NCBI GenBank assembly: GCA_964036315.1
Contig: OZ038509.1
Location: 33,210,459-33,274,458 of the forward strand
Reading direction: 5' to 3'
From: Acanthosepion esculentum
Lineage: Eukaryota; Mollusca; Cephalopoda; Sepiida; Sepiidae
DNA length: 64,000 nt
Shown here: positions 34,700 through 47,639 of the stretch, in pieces
How the letters are laid out: every line of letters begins with the position of its first letter
Position numbering within the stretch: position 1 is the stretch's first letter
Notes under the pieces: generated by a model
Told to the model about the DNA's origin: nothing
What the model saw: the letters and a program-made list of their open reading frames with translations, nothing else
Database searches by the model: none
Made by a program: the position numbers and the translations under genes

Positions 34700-35343
34700 G
34701 ATATTAAATCATGTGTTGATAATCTGGGGGAATAAATTTGATCTACGATGTTTACTTGTCCTAAGAGAGCATAAAAAATTTTTCTTCAGTGATTTTTTTT
34801 TTGTCTTTCTTTCATTATCAAACTGAACATTCGAAAGAGAAGGCACATTTTATCCGGTGACGAAACGCGTCTTTAATAAAAAAAATTAAAAAAATTCCAC
34901 TTCGTCTCATTATCTTCACCAAAAAATCAACTATTTTCTATCGTTTTGCACATCTTTCTCTTCCATGAAGTTCATCATTTCTGCATAAAAAGCATCAAAA
35001 TCCTAGAAATTCGTACCCAATTTATTTGATCTTGGAATTTGAGAAGACTATTCATTTAGTATTTTATATAGACATCAATAAAATAAATCAAGAAGCTGTG
35101 CTCATAGATAACCGAAATACAGAAAGTATACAAAAAAAAAAAAAAAAAACAGAAAATAATATCTTAATTAAAAGAATATTCATAAGTTTGATCTCTAATT
35201 GCCAACTTCAACTTTTTCAAATGTGCATTTCTTTACATGATGTTCTTTACAGAATGTTTATATTGTGTGAAGAATATTTTAAGATGAGGAATGAGTTTGA
35301 AAATGTAACAGTTATTCTGCCGACCCACTGACCTCTCAGTTCA

Positions 35344-35391
35344 TTAGCGACATCAGTTACACATTCCTTCACCTGGATGGACAGGTTGAAG
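35344..35391 (+). repeat. AGCGACATCAG motif, copy 14
   Basis: TTAGCGACATCAGTTACACA, TTCCTTCACC, then a diverged third block. Preceded by CTGCCGACCCACTGACCTC. Confidence 0.85.
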
Positions 35392-35549
35392 AATAAATTA
35401 TATTTAACTTGCCATTCCTATTTATCTATATATAAGATCAGTTACCTTGATTCTTTTTCTCTTCTTTCACGAGAAGGTTTAAAAAGGATGACGCATCCTA
35501 AATGAAGATGTCCTGAAAATCTGTTGCCCCCTTACTGTATTTTGCCTCA

Positions 35550-35597
35550 TTAGCGACATCGGTTCGACATTCCTTCACAGGTACATGAATCACCCAC
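35550..35597 (+). repeat. AGCGACATCGG motif, copy 15
   Basis: TTAGCGACATCGGTTCGACA, TTCCTTCACAGG, ACATGAATC. Preceded by CTGTTGCCCCCTTAC. 206 bp after copy 14. Confidence 0.87.
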
Positions 35598-35997
35598 CCT
35601 GTTGATTGACTCAGAGGATCAAGAGATGCGCCATTCCACCGACTCTTGTGGCCAAGTAAAACAAAACACACGAAGTTATTTTCCTTTCAGACTATAAAGA
35701 AAGATGAAAGTTCATAAATTGGTTTTAAGCCCATCAGACTATTTTCATAAGAATTAACGCTCCATCTTTTTAGAGACCAAGAATTCTTAATTTTTTTTCC
35801 TCTTTGGAAAAGCTTTGCAATTTTTTTTATCTTTTTGATATTATTTATCCGTGGCTGATATTTGTCCCAAATTCTAACCTATTTAAAGCATATAATTGAA
35901 TAAACACGTTGAACATGATCTCATTACTAAATTCTCAAAAGATGGGCCACACCAACCAGCAAAGTATAATTTTGATTTTTTTTTTCAGGTGGAAATT

Positions 35998-36024
35998 TAA
36001 GGAATGTTGCACTGATGTCGCTAA
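35998..36024 (-). repeat. AGCGACATCAG motif, copy 16 (inverted)
   Basis: Minus strand TTAGCGACATCAGTGCAACA then TTCCTT. Its upstream side has CTGCTGCCCC, as in copies 11 and 13. A degenerate fragment (GGCGACATTCCTG, minus) lies at 36281-36300. Confidence 0.82.
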
Positions 36025-36506
36025 TGATTACAAATGGATGGTATGGGGCAGCAGAATATCAGGGGTCTATTTGGATTACGTCATTCTTTTGATGGGAAAT
36101 TAAAAGAAGTTCTTTCACATTAACTCTAAAATAGAAGACAACTGTTGCCACACTTGAACTGGTTTTCCTTTAAGGATTTTGCAGATAAATACGTGTATTG
36201 CGATGTTTTGAATAACATTTTTGTCTAAAGTAAATGAGTTTTTATTATCTTCGATTTCCAATTAAAACCAGTATATTTACAGGAATGTCGCCAATTAGAG
36301 AAAGAGTTTTCCTACTTTTATTGATCTAATCATAATTACTATCTGAAATAATTCCATTTCTGATTGTCTTACGTAACAGAGCATAAACGTCACACTGTAG
36401 CGAGATTTTTGTTAGGGCAATAATGTTAACATTTACTAACAGTGAAGTATTTCCCAGTTTAATTTTTAAATTAATGTTAATAGTTTGTGGTGTGCAATCG
36501 GCAATA

Positions 36507-36507
36507 G

Positions 36508-36574
<67 letters not shown>
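36507..36574. repeat. (AAT)n microsatellite
   Basis: About 22 trinucleotide units. Confidence 0.97.
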
Positions 36575-36575
<1 letters not shown>

Positions 36576-36639
36576 CCGATTTGGTTGTTTATGTCTGTGA
36601 GAAAAATCAGAAAAGAAAATCCTATCAACTTAAATAAAT

Positions 36640-37600
36640 GAAAAAAGAAGTAATTGACGCATGAAATATCGTTGCTTGTTGCATAATGATCCTGTGATGT
36701 TGCAAAATAATGTTATTTATACTCACTTAAATTTCATTTTGTAAAAATTATTTTTGAAGAGATTTTTTATCCGACATTATTTCTTATTACTATAAAAAAT
36801 AACGTTTATAAGAAATAATGAATAAAAAAATCATTTAAATATTTACTGTTGCTTATCCTTCGGGTACGAAACAAATGCTAACATATCTAGATTCGTAGAA
36901 GTCCCAGCGAGAGATGTACTTGCCTTAAATAGGTAATTCAAACTTTGCTCTTTTGCGGTGCTTTCCTTGGCAAAATAGTAGCGGCATCACTAGGCTAAAA
37001 AGTGGTTTCCCTGAAGGAAAACAATGATACTGGTGCGATTCCTGTCGGAGACAATTTTTCTTTCGTAGGATTTCTCAATCTAGGTCGATTGTTCTTCATT
37101 TTAATGTTTAAGAAAAGAAATGGGATAGCTGTTCAAACGAATGCGCGCCCTAAAATAACTTTTATATTAATCTCAGACAACATGTACAGTACCACTCCCG
37201 TTAAGATATTAAAAACAAATCATCACTTACATGATTGCTCTATCATAAAGGAGTTACTTTTCCTGAACGAGTTAGAAGTAATATAAAGATGAAGGGATTT
37301 TCAGATATTGTAGCAAAGTTTAGTTGAGCCGTGCCTGGTCCATAAAGTATGGCGCCAGGCAATCTTTCTTAAAATACACAAAACTTTACATAACACTTCA
37401 TTGTAACCAATAAACGCACAATAGACATTTTAATGATCTATTTATTTCAGTGTACCCTGTGGAAAATCTAATGTTTTAAATCATTTTGTTTTTTTATTAT
37501 CGGGAATATTTCTGGTGTAGGAACATTCACGTGTAAATGGTATTTATAATTTGCTTAATTTGCTTAAGGAAATACTTGATTTTTTAGAAAAACAACTGCA
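36640..37600. other. Unassigned stretch
   Basis: The frame 37002-37286 (94 codons) has no recognised domain and an AT-rich codon pattern like the background. Not called as a gene. Confidence 0.3.
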
Positions 37601-37789
37601 ATAAAAAAAGAGGGAAATGTCTACTTTCACTTTTGATAATGGTTTTGCCACAAGTGTCAAATTATATGTGTTACTAAATACATGCGTGTACACCCACACA
37701 AAGTCACACAACACATGTATTAAGTAAATTAACCGACGCTAAAATAAAAGCAACCCCCCATAAGCCGTTTCTGCTACAAGTTACATAAA

Positions 37790-37861
37790 ACTTTCACTTT
37801 CATTTTCACTTTTATATAAAATGTTTCACTTTCATTTTCACCTTTATTTTCACTTTCAGTA
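37790..37861 (+). repeat. CTTTCA-type hexamer cluster
   Basis: ACTTTCACTTTCATTTTCAC, then TTTCACTTTCATTTTCACC and TTTCACTTTCAG within 70 bp. The same short run occurs upstream of several AGCGACATCAG motifs. Confidence 0.8.
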
Positions 37862-38032
37862 TTTAGATAAAAACGCGCTAAGTTTTCCTTATTGATTAAC
37901 GCACATGCCATTAAAATAACCTGTATTTTCAACAGCTAATAATAGTTTGACACCTTATCGAGAAATTTCTATACTGCGATGTAATGCAATTCTGAATAAT
38001 AGAAGCAATCGACATTATATGCATACATACTG

Positions 38033-38053
38033 ACTCTCTCTCTCTCTCCCCCC

Positions 38054-38139
<86 letters not shown>

Positions 38140-38161
38140 CATACATACATACATACATACA
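38033..38161. repeat. (CT)n(TA)n(CATA)n microsatellite
   Basis: Three blocks ending at the mariner boundary. Confidence 0.97.
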
Positions 38162-38169
38162 CGAAAGAA

Positions 38170-39000
38170 GACTGAAAAGTTCATAGGCTGACTATGAAGG
38201 AGTGATTTAAGAGCTGTGAAATCTCTAACTGAAATAACTGCATTGTTTCTTTCTAGGTAAACTGAGACCTGAATGTTCAAAGAAAACTTTAAAAATAACT
38301 AGCAGCAACTTCAAAGAAAATGGATAAAATTTGACATCGTCGTGTTATCAAGTACCTGCAGAAAAAAGACTTTAGTCTTGAAAGACATTCATTCTGACAT
38401 TAGGTATTGACGTCCCAGCTTTATCAGCAATGCAAAAGTGGGCAGCTGAATCTAGGAGAGGAAAGGAGTTTTGAAGATGATCTAAGGTCTGGACGTCCTG
38501 CAACTGCCATCACCGAGAATAGTATTGATCGAGTTTACTACATGGTGATTGATAACAGGTGATTGAATATAAATTAGCACAATGAATTTGACATGACGAA
38601 GGTTTCTACTTGGTGGGCGCCAAGTATTTTGACACCTGATCAAAAACACACCAGCTGATCACATCACGGAAAAATTGACACAGATTAATCTTAACCCAGG
38701 ATGAGTGTTAGGTTCATCACCTGCTCCAAAAAAGGCCAATATCGTTTCATCTGCAGGGAAATTTATGATCTCAGTTTTTTTTTATACAACAGGCATTGTA
38801 TTTATTGACTATCTTCAAAAGGGCTACACCACCAATAGAGAACACTATGCCAACAAAATTAGCAGTTTTCTTTGAATAGTCAGATGTCATTTTATCTGGA
38901 AAGGAGCAATGCAGTTATTAATACGACTGAAATTAATCCATGCAAGATTTCACGTTCTAGCATCACTCCTTCATAGTCAGTCTCCGAACTTTTCAACCCA
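38170..39000 (+). mobile_element. Deleted mariner-like transposon with about 95-bp TIRs
   Basis: The left end TGAAAAGTTCATAGGCTGAC through AACTGCATTG is matched in inverse by 38891-39000. A relic transposase lies between. Microsatellites lie on both sides (CATA on the left, TG on the right). At about 830 bp it is shorter than an autonomous element. Confidence 0.85.
38325..38880 (+). pseudogene. Mariner transposase relic
   Basis: Recognisable in succession: VIKYLQKKDFSLE, the DLRSGRPAT linker, IDRVYYMVIDNR, TKVSTWWAPSILTPDQKH, SPAPKKANIVSSAGKFM and GIVFIDYLQKGYTTNREHYA. The IDYLQKG block carries the second catalytic Asp. The first-Asp region and the C-terminus are lost or scrambled, with stops throughout. 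Confidence 0.85.
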
Positions 39001-39003
39001 CCA

Positions 39004-39034
39004 TCGTGTGTGTGTGTGTGTGTGTTTGTGTGTG

Positions 39035-39085
<51 letters not shown>
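39004..39085. repeat. (TG)n(TA)n microsatellite
   Basis: TG run, then TA run, right after the mariner end. Confidence 0.96.
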
Positions 39086-39088
<3 letters not shown>

Positions 39089-39309
39089 GCGGGAAGAGAA
39101 ATATAGCGATATAAGTATAAAGGGTGGCCTCTCGTTTCCGAGTCTGCTAGGATATGATTTGGGGAAGTTGGCATAATCTGGCGTGAGCAACAGTTTGCGC
39201 AAAACAGTGTGCTCATACACTCAGTCAAAATGACTTGTGACTTCCTGCTAGCACAACAATCGATGAATAATTATGTCTACCCAATGTCTACTCACAGGCA
39301 TCGTCTTCG

Positions 39310-39400
39310 CAGGCCAAGAAGTCACAAATTGACCATAGTGAAGTCTCCTGGTCAGAAAGCGAACTTTTTAACCACTCGACCACGCGCCTATATCAGATAC
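39310..39400 (-). mobile_element. tRNA-like SINE head (A box only)
   Basis: Minus strand GGCGCGTGGTCGAGTGGTTA resembles the 5' half of a Ser/Leu-type tRNA. The B-box half is not preserved. It abuts the CATA microsatellite. Confidence 0.5.
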
Positions 39401-39461
39401 ATACATACATACATACATACATACATACATACATACATACATACATACATACATGCATACA

Positions 39462-39497
<36 letters not shown>

Positions 39498-39502
39498 TAT
39501 AT
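39401..39502. repeat. (CATA)n(TA)n microsatellite
   Basis: About 22 CATA units (one CATG), then a TA run. Confidence 0.97.
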
Positions 39503-40640
39503 AAAACAGTTCTTATGGTTATATTGTATCGACAAAAAATTTAAACGTTATTTTTAATGGATACTTGTATTTGTGTAGGCGTTTAAATTATTTATTAAAC
39601 AATATATTTATTTAATTTCACCCACCGGTCTGAATCTTCGAGAAATCTTATTAAGGAAATACTACCGCTTGGCCACGAAGAAACAAACGAAGCAAGCTTG
39701 TGGCCATGTAAGCACAATAAAATACAATCCATATATTTGGCTATGTAGAAAATATTTGAACACTTGCAGAATGTTAATGTACACCCGGTGCTTAAACTAT
39801 TTTAAATTTGCACAGCTGCTAAAATTAACAGCTGTTAACAAAAAACAAAAACGCTAATTTTCAAACAGACAAAGTAGAAAAATGCAAACAAATGTTACGG
39901 TGGAAAAGTATTCGGTCACTATTCGAAATTTATCATAAAATATTACTTAAGAAGGAATTGCAGCCTAGAATTTTCAACACCTGAATAAAAACTTTTCGAA
40001 TCTTCCTGTATCCTTCGGTTATGACACCATCAGAATTGTTATTTCACCACCACACCTTCTTGCAATGAGGCTCTTATACGTAAAGTAATGAAGGCTGTCC
40101 AGCAAATAAATGAATGACAAAATTAAATAATATATTCTATAAACATTCTCTTTTGCCGAGTTCAGTACAACACTTGGTCAAATATGAGGAAACTGGAAAA
40201 TTACCTCTATCTGCTTTTTTTGAAAATCAGCATTTGAAATTCTGCAATCGGACATTTATCGTTATGGACAGCTGAATATGTGCAACTCTTTAACTCATTA
40301 CGCAGTCTATAAGTTTCTATTTTTCTGCTATTTTTTAAAATGTTTTGTGTAATTTTTTTTTTAGATCTTTAAAATTTATTTTAGATATTTTCCTTCTTAC
40401 AGTAATCTGTTAAAAGTTATAACCAAATGATACTAAGTCGGGAAAATAGAAATTCCTGTTGTAATTTTATTAAAAATAATTAGCTATAAGCCGGAAAAAT
40501 TCAAGAAGCATTGAAAAAAATTTGTAGAGTTAGCTTTTCTTTTTTCCTTTCCATAATCTTCTTCCTTTCCATAATCCTCTTTCAAAATGTCTTCTTTTTT
40601 GGAAAACGCTTTTGCAAGTAGAAATTTCTACAAACATGCA
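39503..40640. other. Unassigned AT-rich stretch
   Basis: No recognisable element. The frame 39669-39857 has no domain. Confidence 0.35.
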
Positions 40641-40649
40641 CCGGGGGAT

Positions 40650-40960
40650 ACTGAATGTGTATAGAATGGTCGCACATGAAGTAAGTTAAATAACAAGATG
40701 GTCAATAGAGTCAACGGCAATCTTAAAAGGAAAAGACCTTAGTGACACGCCCTGTGATGGCAGACCTTCTGACACTGTGAATAAGGATCAGGATCTCATT
40801 AAACCTGACAGAAAACTCATTACAAAACACTATGAAAGCCTTCAGGAAAACTATAGTTATGCTTATACTCTATTGCAGTCTCTTGACTTCCCAAAATAAT
40901 GAGAAACTGCGTGAAGAAGAGGGCGTATGCTTTTTATGAGCGTTTGGATCTATACATCAC
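40650..40960 (+). pseudogene. Possible mariner transposase N-terminal relic
   Basis: STAILKGKDLSDTPCDGRPS, then TVNKDQDLIKPDRKLITKHY, resembles the region around the mariner SGRPS linker. No TIRs found. Confidence 0.35.
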
Positions 40961-41319
40961 GTATAGCACCTTCGTAAGCTAAGTAGTCACAGAAGACTGG
41001 TTTTCCCTTTGCGGAGGACATGAAAGAGTTAATTCGCTTATAGCGAAGAAAGCAGTCAACATACTTCCTCTATATGGCTGTATATATTCTTTTTTAAAGT
41101 GGAAGACCATGAATGTGGGAATGAAAGAAACTATGTTGATTTAGAATCCTGAGATGTTATTTTTATGCATTTTGGTATGCTTTGTGTGCTTTAGAATTAG
41201 TTGCAATTAAAGAAGAAAAAAGCTACTTCTTGAAAAACCCCGTAGGGTATGGAAAAATAACGGATACTTGGCCCATTAAAAACTAGTAAATAGTGTCTCT
41301 TTCTCGATGTATTATGAAC

Positions 41320-41323
<4 letters not shown>

Positions 41324-41385
<62 letters not shown>
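41324..41385. repeat. (TA)n microsatellite
   Basis: About 62 bp TA. Confidence 0.97.
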
Positions 41386-41387
<2 letters not shown>

Positions 41388-41788
41388 AGGTAAAACGAAA
41401 ACTAAGCTTAATCCTTTCTATAAGGAACACATTATAGCATATGCGTCCATATCAAAGCATAACAATCTGATCTAAGTTTAAACAATATCCATTTACTAGG
41501 AAAAATTCTTGAATATTATTCGCCTACTTTTGCCTTATCAGACTTTGCAATATGGCCCTTTGTGTCGTCCACATGTTTTAACTGACCTTTCAACTACATA
41601 ATGATTATTCATGAACGTTGCCTTGATAAAGCAATGACATCCTTGCTTCTGTAAATGAACACGTGCAACAAAACCTGTATTTGCCGTTATAAACTCCCAC
41701 AGAGGACGAAATTCGTCGGCTAAGAATAATTTTTCCTCTTGTCTTTTTATTCATTTTGTTCCTTTACCGGTAAACTCTATCTGAAAAT

Positions 41789-41790
<2 letters not shown>

Positions 41791-41833
<43 letters not shown>
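41791..41833. repeat. (TA)n microsatellite
   Basis: About 43 bp TA. Confidence 0.97.
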
Positions 41834-41836
<3 letters not shown>

Positions 41837-41899
41837 ACTTTTTTTAAACAAACATCATGCGAAATTTCTTTTAAAACAGTAATTAGACTTAGCTAACAA

Positions 41900-42010
41900 G
41901 ACGGTTTCTCTGTAGTTAAATGGTATAGCACGTCAGGCCAAATGAGGGTTCCGTGTAAGATACAGGCTCGATTCCAGTCGTTGGGCACATATTTTCTACC
42001 AAATTTCTCG
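41900..42010 (+). mobile_element. tRNA-like SINE head
   Basis: A-box-like TCTGTAGTTAAATGGTATAG and B-box-like GGCTCGATTCC spaced as in a tRNA gene, then a TTTTCTACC trailer. The acceptor stem does not pair cleanly, so I do not call a tRNA gene. Confidence 0.6.
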
Positions 42011-42019
42011 GACAATCAG

Positions 42020-43470
42020 GTTAGTAAATGTAAGTAATACTGTTTATTATAAGCAGAATATTTACTCTATTGGATAGAACCAATAAATAGAATATACTTC
42101 CAGAAACTACTTCTGTTGGATAAATCAGTTTTCTAGCTGAACTATTAAAAATAATCTTTAATAATCTCAAACGATTGTAATTATTTTTTTATAGAATAAC
42201 TTCTTGTTTTAATTTCATAGCTTTGTTGATTTTGAATTCATTTTTCTCTTCATTACAATGTTAATTGAGGTAAAAAAAAAAAGAGGACTTAAAGTCGGGC
42301 TGAAAAATTATACCCGATTAAAAAAAAATATATATGTATATGTTATCCCGATTCGGTGAGACAAGAGATAGGGAATTAATGAATGCGACAAATTTTTTCA
42401 TGTAACCGCTCGTCTCCGCTTACACAAAACGATAAATGGGAAGCTGATAGAGAAAGTGAGAGAGAGACAGAGTGAGAGGGAGAGAATGATACACTTATAG
42501 AATAACACTTATAAATATACACAAACACATTAAAATATTAGACTATTTGAATTAGAATTACACTACTGTGCGTTTATGTGAAATAATTGTGTATCATTTA
42601 CTTGATTTTGAAAAAAAAATGAATATTCTGACTCGACAAGTAGCAGAAAAAGACCATGAAATTAAGGTTTTATACATGTTTCATACTTTTTTTTTCTTTT
42701 TTTGTGGAAATGTCAAATATCCACGAAGAAAACCGAACAGATTTTAATTAGAGTGTAAAATCCTTCATGGACCCTAAGTTATACATATAGTTTTGTTAAA
42801 AAAAATTAATGTACCAGAACAGGCTTGTCACTAGAATGTTTTAGTGGTGGAGCGGCCTTTGAGTCAAGTGGGGAGTGCTGTGGTTAAAGATTAGCACACA
42901 GAAATCTGTTCACAATTTTCGCATGAGGGGATCGTGATTTTTCCACTGCCCCATCTGCCAATCGACAGGAATAAGGCCCGAGTAACAGTAATGACCTAAA
43001 CAAACAAACAAAAAAATTAAAATTAAAAAATTAAAAAAAAAAACCCAATGAAATCTACTTACATGTATCCACTAAACCTAATATTTAAAGTAATAATAAT
43101 TAATATCGGATATAAGTAAAATCCATTAACTCATCATAAATGACTTGTATTTTCGTATCTGAAGCTTAAACAAATTTAGTAGATATTGGAGGGATCTAAG
43201 CAACAGATGTATATTTCATGAACAGTTTAATTGTACTAATCTTGACTGTAAGTGTTACGTGACTGAACTGTATAATAGCACAACAGGCTTAGCGGTGTTT
43301 TTGAACCCTCCCGGGAGGCGCGTTTTCTTTATGAAGACTCTCGAATGCACAGGCCGGGAAACAAATTTATATTGTTTAACAAATATTAATGTTTACTCAA
43401 ACACGTGCATCCATAAAATATAACATTTGTAGTATTACTTATTAATTAAATAACAATAATAATAATTATA
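42020..43470. other. Unassigned stretch
   Basis: AT-rich. A GA-rich patch at 42450-42485. Nothing supported as a gene. Confidence 0.3.
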
Positions 43471-43477
43471 ATAATCA

Positions 43478-43507
43478 CACACACACACATACACACACAC
43501 ATACACA
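43478..43507. repeat. (CA)n microsatellite
   Basis: Short CA runs broken by CATA. Confidence 0.85.
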
Positions 43508-44012
43508 AAACACTGGAATCAAAATCTTGTACTTGACAATTTTTTTCAATATATATCCTCCGATTTTTATTTGCGAAGTCGAAGTTACTTGTTAACTCGT
43601 AAATACATTAAATACTTTTTATATTCTCCGTTGAAATGACCGTGATCTTATATTCCAGTGGATTTTATATAACATTATTTTATATAGTAATTGTTGATTT
43701 TATAAAACAATTGTTTATATTATATAGTAATTGTTTATATATAATTAATTTTTACTTTAAATTTATTTCGTGTCAACTTTTAAGTCAATGCTGAACAAGG
43801 AGAACTGGTTATTATTCCTGTGCCTATCCAAATGTGATAAAAGCGAACCGAATTTAATGACAAGGATTCGATGTCCCGCGTTGTAAGATTTTTATTTCCT
43901 ATGAGTTTGCAATCGTCGATGATTCATGCGTTAATCTGTTTGGCACGTGATGGAGTGACATCAGTAAATACGAGCCGCTCACTTTCATTTGGCCGAGTCT
44001 GATTGAGGCCGT

Positions 44013-44060
44013 ATTAGCGACACCAATTTTACATTTCTGCACAGCTGACGTGTTGCATCT
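44013..44060 (+). repeat. AGCGACACCAA motif, copy 17
   Basis: TTAGCGACACCAATTTTACA, TTTCTGCACAGCTG, ACGTGTTGCATC. CACTTTCATTTGG lies 35 bp upstream. From CGA the frame stays open for about 50 codons. Confidence 0.85.
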
Positions 44061-44187
44061 TTTCAGGAGTCAGCAACAAATTACATGCGCATTATCAACA
44101 CTTGTGCGTGCATCTTGCCCTGCAGAAGAATCAGTTCAGCTCGAAAAGATTGCCAAAATCAATAAGACTTTAAAAAGAGAAATCTGC

Positions 44188-44304
<117 letters not shown>

Positions 44305-44466
44305 CAAAAGAGGAAAAAAATAGAAAGCAGTGAATGGGTTTTGCTCTCATTTCGACCAAGTAATTAATATTGATCTGTGAAGACATTTTATGCGCTGCTG
44401 ATACGAAAGCTGCAGCAGCGAAAATAAGGGATACTGCGCCGTACTTGTTTCTCCTATTTTGAAACC

Positions 44467-44495
44467 TTAGCGACATCAGTTGAAAGTTCCAAATA
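44467..44495 (+). repeat. AGCGACATCAG motif, copy 18
   Basis: TTAGCGACATCAGTTGAAAG then TTCC. The frame from CGA stays open for about 89 codons to 44737, but no domain is recognised. Confidence 0.75.
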
Positions 44496-44689
44496 TCTAC
44501 CTTTTGCATCAATATTTCGATCTCTGCATCAATTTATGTCTACATATATCGAGCTGCTTGGTTACTCGATTGTTAACTTGTTCACTATTCAGCTATCGAT
44601 CTATTTTGGCTGACCAACATAAAAATCGATTTCGATATGCGAAAGAGTCTTTCTCCTCTCTATTCGCTACCAATGTTGATGGGCGCCTT

Positions 44690-44790
44690 TTTTTCTGGTG
44701 TAATGGTCAGCGACGTAAACTTGAATGTCATTGGTAGTGAGTTCGATTTTGCCTGGGCGCTCCTTATTAGAGGCCTTGTGTCAAAACTAA
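44690..44790 (+). mobile_element. tRNA-like SINE head
   Basis: GGTGTAATGGTCAGCGACGT (A-box region) and GTGAGTTCGATTTTGCC (B box). Confidence 0.5.
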
Positions 44791-45668
44791 ACTACGCTTA
44801 GTAAATAATAACGGGATTTTTTCCTATAGAAATTCACATGAAACACGTGACTATGACAATAAAAGAACGATATTGTCCTATACGGATTAATAAAATTCTG
44901 TTTGCAATAATTGTGCATGACATAAAGCGATGTTTTCTGATCAATTTTAGACACAAAATAATATTGATGTCTATTTATGAGCAACAAAGGAAATGGACCG
45001 ATGCTAATAAGTGCATTTTATATTAAATTATAAATTTTTTACTAACCCATAATTGTATCCGTGTTTATTAAGGCAAATGCAATTAATTGATTATAACATA
45101 AAGATATTACATGGAAGAAGGGTGCAATTATGTTAAATTAATAATTTACAAATAACATCTTTGACGCCCGCACCTTGTGAAAATCAGGACATTTATGACA
45201 AATGCGCGTCGTCCTTTTCAAAGTAAATGTTGTCATCAACCATTTAGTTTTAAATAAACGAATAAAATATTTCTTAAATTGCATCCATTTTAAATTTAAG
45301 TGAAACTGAATTTATAAAACGGAAATTAATTTATATTCTAAATTATTGACACAGTAATGAAGTATATCATATGCAAATGTCTCATAAAACGATTGTTACA
45401 TACATTCATTTTTGTGTAGGATTTTAGATTGCTTTGTTACGCAGTTGAGCAAGTGTTAAAAATGTTATGGCAATCCATAAGTGCGTATGTACGCATGCAT
45501 AACGCTTTCTTTTGCTCATAGAAACAACCTGCGCAAGGGTCAATGCGTTTCTATTCTGCCTGAAACTACTTGTTGGCGTTTGTCTCTGTTTACGAGTCAG
45601 CAATCCAAATATCTGTAGCATTGAAAAGGATCAAGCTGTCATGGAATTTTCCTTCTCTCATCTCTAAC

Positions 45669-45700
45669 TCAGCGACACCAGTTGAGTATTCCTGTCCCCC
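45669..45700 (+). repeat. AGCGACACCAG motif, copy 19
   Basis: TCAGCGACACCAGTTGAGTA, TTCCTG, then a C-run. Preceded by the pyrimidine tract TTTTCCTTCTCTCATCTC. Confidence 0.75.
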
Positions 45701-46394
45701 CCCCCCTTCTAAAGGTTGCAGACTTCTTTGCAGGACAAAACGAAAAGCTTGCGAACATTTTAATGGAAGTAAAAATGTTCTTCTCTTTCAAGTACAGCCT
45801 CCGGAAAAAAAGCCGACAGTTAACTCAGATTTGTTTTCTGTTTGTATTACGCACGATTTATTGTGATTTAAACGAAATTTCTCAAGACAATAAACAAGTT
45901 GTCTTAAAAATACATTTTCCTCAGAATTGATGCTGTCGTTGCATTAGTTTAGATACCTTATAAAAAATGGCGACAATGCATTTTTTTAAATATCTGTTTC
46001 CATAATCTAATATATAATATTCAGTCTTTGAGTCCGCTTAAAATATCGAAATAAGTAAATATATTAATTTATGCGCAAATATCATGTAAAATTATGTCAT
46101 TAAATGAATGATTTTATTGTTTATATCTACCAGTGTGTGTCTTATATCTTGCCCAACATATGTATTTTTGTTTAATGAAGATAAATAATATGCATATTAA
46201 TCTTTAAAAATCAAATTCTTAAAAAACTTCTTTTAATTTCTTTCCAATCTGGCTTTTTTGTAGATCTTTATAAATAGGCGATTGATTTTTATAATGAAAC
46301 AGCTTAATTATTAAAATAAATTAATTTTCTCACCAAAAATAGGTAACCAACTTAGCAGTTAGGTTATAGCTTGGGCGTAAAGGGAGTTAAACAA
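45701..46394. other. Unassigned AT-rich stretch
   Basis: Nothing recognised. Confidence 0.35.
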
Positions 46395-46620
46395 TGCATA
46401 TAGGGTGAGTGAGATGAGCGGATAGTGTAACAAACATAGGCGTGGAAAGGGGAATCGGCAAGGCGAGTTCAAATTCTGTTGCATTCACATTCAAACTCTA
46501 TCCTAGGGAAAGATATGAATTCTTCTCTGGCTTCTCTCTACTTGGTTGGCAACTTGTCTAAAGAAAATTTTGAATTTCAAAACATTGACAAGTCAAGGGG
46601 AAACCTTTTCGCTCTTTTCC
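46395..46620 (+). mobile_element. Diverged tRNA-derived SINE (family S2-like)
   Basis: GGAATCGGCAAGGC and GAGTTCAAATTCTG (B-box position), later CTACTTGGTTGGCAACTTGT and CTAAAGAAA, in the order seen at 33765-33945. Confidence 0.5.
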
Positions 46621-47630
46621 CCAAGTATGTATAGCAATTCACAAAAGTAAATTAATCTGTGAAGAATCATGATCGTCATTAAAAACAACATTGGGAAGTA
46701 ATACTGATATTTTCTGATAATATATTTTGAAAATGAAACAAATATTATAAATTATAACGTGCTGTATATGAAATACTTGCCAAAATGCTTAAAACTGATA
46801 TAATTTCTAAAATTTCACTATTCCCATTTCATGCAAATCAAACAAAAGAAAGAATGTAAAGCGCAATAGAACAAAGTGAAGGGTCATGGCCCACGCAACG
46901 CTGGGTACTATTACTAGTACTAAAATTAAAGTAAGTCAGATATAAACATGAAAAATACAATGAAATGCAGATCTTTAGTAATAATACCTCAATGTGGAAA
47001 ATTTCAGCGATCCTCCTTCTTGACTACTTTAATCTATAATTGTTAATTTCTGTTTGGCTGTCAGTGTATCGGTTATTATAATTTAAGTAAATGAAAGCGA
47101 GGGACATATTTCGTACTCTATTTTGTTAGATCAAATGGCAAAGTTCTAAACTCCTGGGCATGATGATAAATTACATCTAGCAGCAATCGGGAGATTGGAG
47201 GTTTTGAGGATCGTTGAACCAGCTCTTAATTGTTGTTGTTTCCAGATCCCTCCTCACCCGGTATGGTAGCACGTGTCAGGGTCTCAGGTATGGGCAAATA
47301 GTGAATCCTTCAAACAAAAACAAAACCCTATAAAAATACACTTTAACAGTAAAAATACTAGCAATACATTTTTATATAAAAAAAAACGACAATACAATCA
47401 GCAATATGTTTTATCTGTAGTTGGAGGCATACAATCGTGTTCAAAGAATTTAGATTCCGGCATTAAATAAGCCATGCAAGTGTTGATATGCCGCTAAAGA
47501 AGACCAAACAAACAGTAAAATCCCAATTAAAATAATTGGACTTCTAAAAAGTATATCAATAGAGAAATAGTTGTATTTATTTCTATCGCACAAGTCACAA
47601 ATTCCGGCAGCAGTTCCATTACTTACACAA
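46621..47630. other. Unassigned AT-rich stretch
   Basis: No recognised repeat or gene. Confidence 0.35.
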
Positions 47631-47639
47631 GCGAAAGCA

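Noticed and set aside
34822..34872. Second hammerhead candidate (CTGAACA ... GACGAAACGCGTC)
   Set aside because: The 3' half looks right (GAAAC and a GTC site), but CTGAACA lacks the core and no helix II forms.
36281..36300. Extra motif copy (GGCGACATTCCTG on minus)
   Set aside because: Blocks 1 and 2 are merged with the middle missing; kept only as a degenerate fragment.
37002..37286. 94-codon plus-strand frame
   Set aside because: No domain, signal peptide or splice context that I can support.
41900..42010. Functional tRNA gene
   Set aside because: A and B boxes are present, but the acceptor and anticodon stems do not pair well; a SINE head fits better. The same applies to 33765, 44690, 50286 and 55172.
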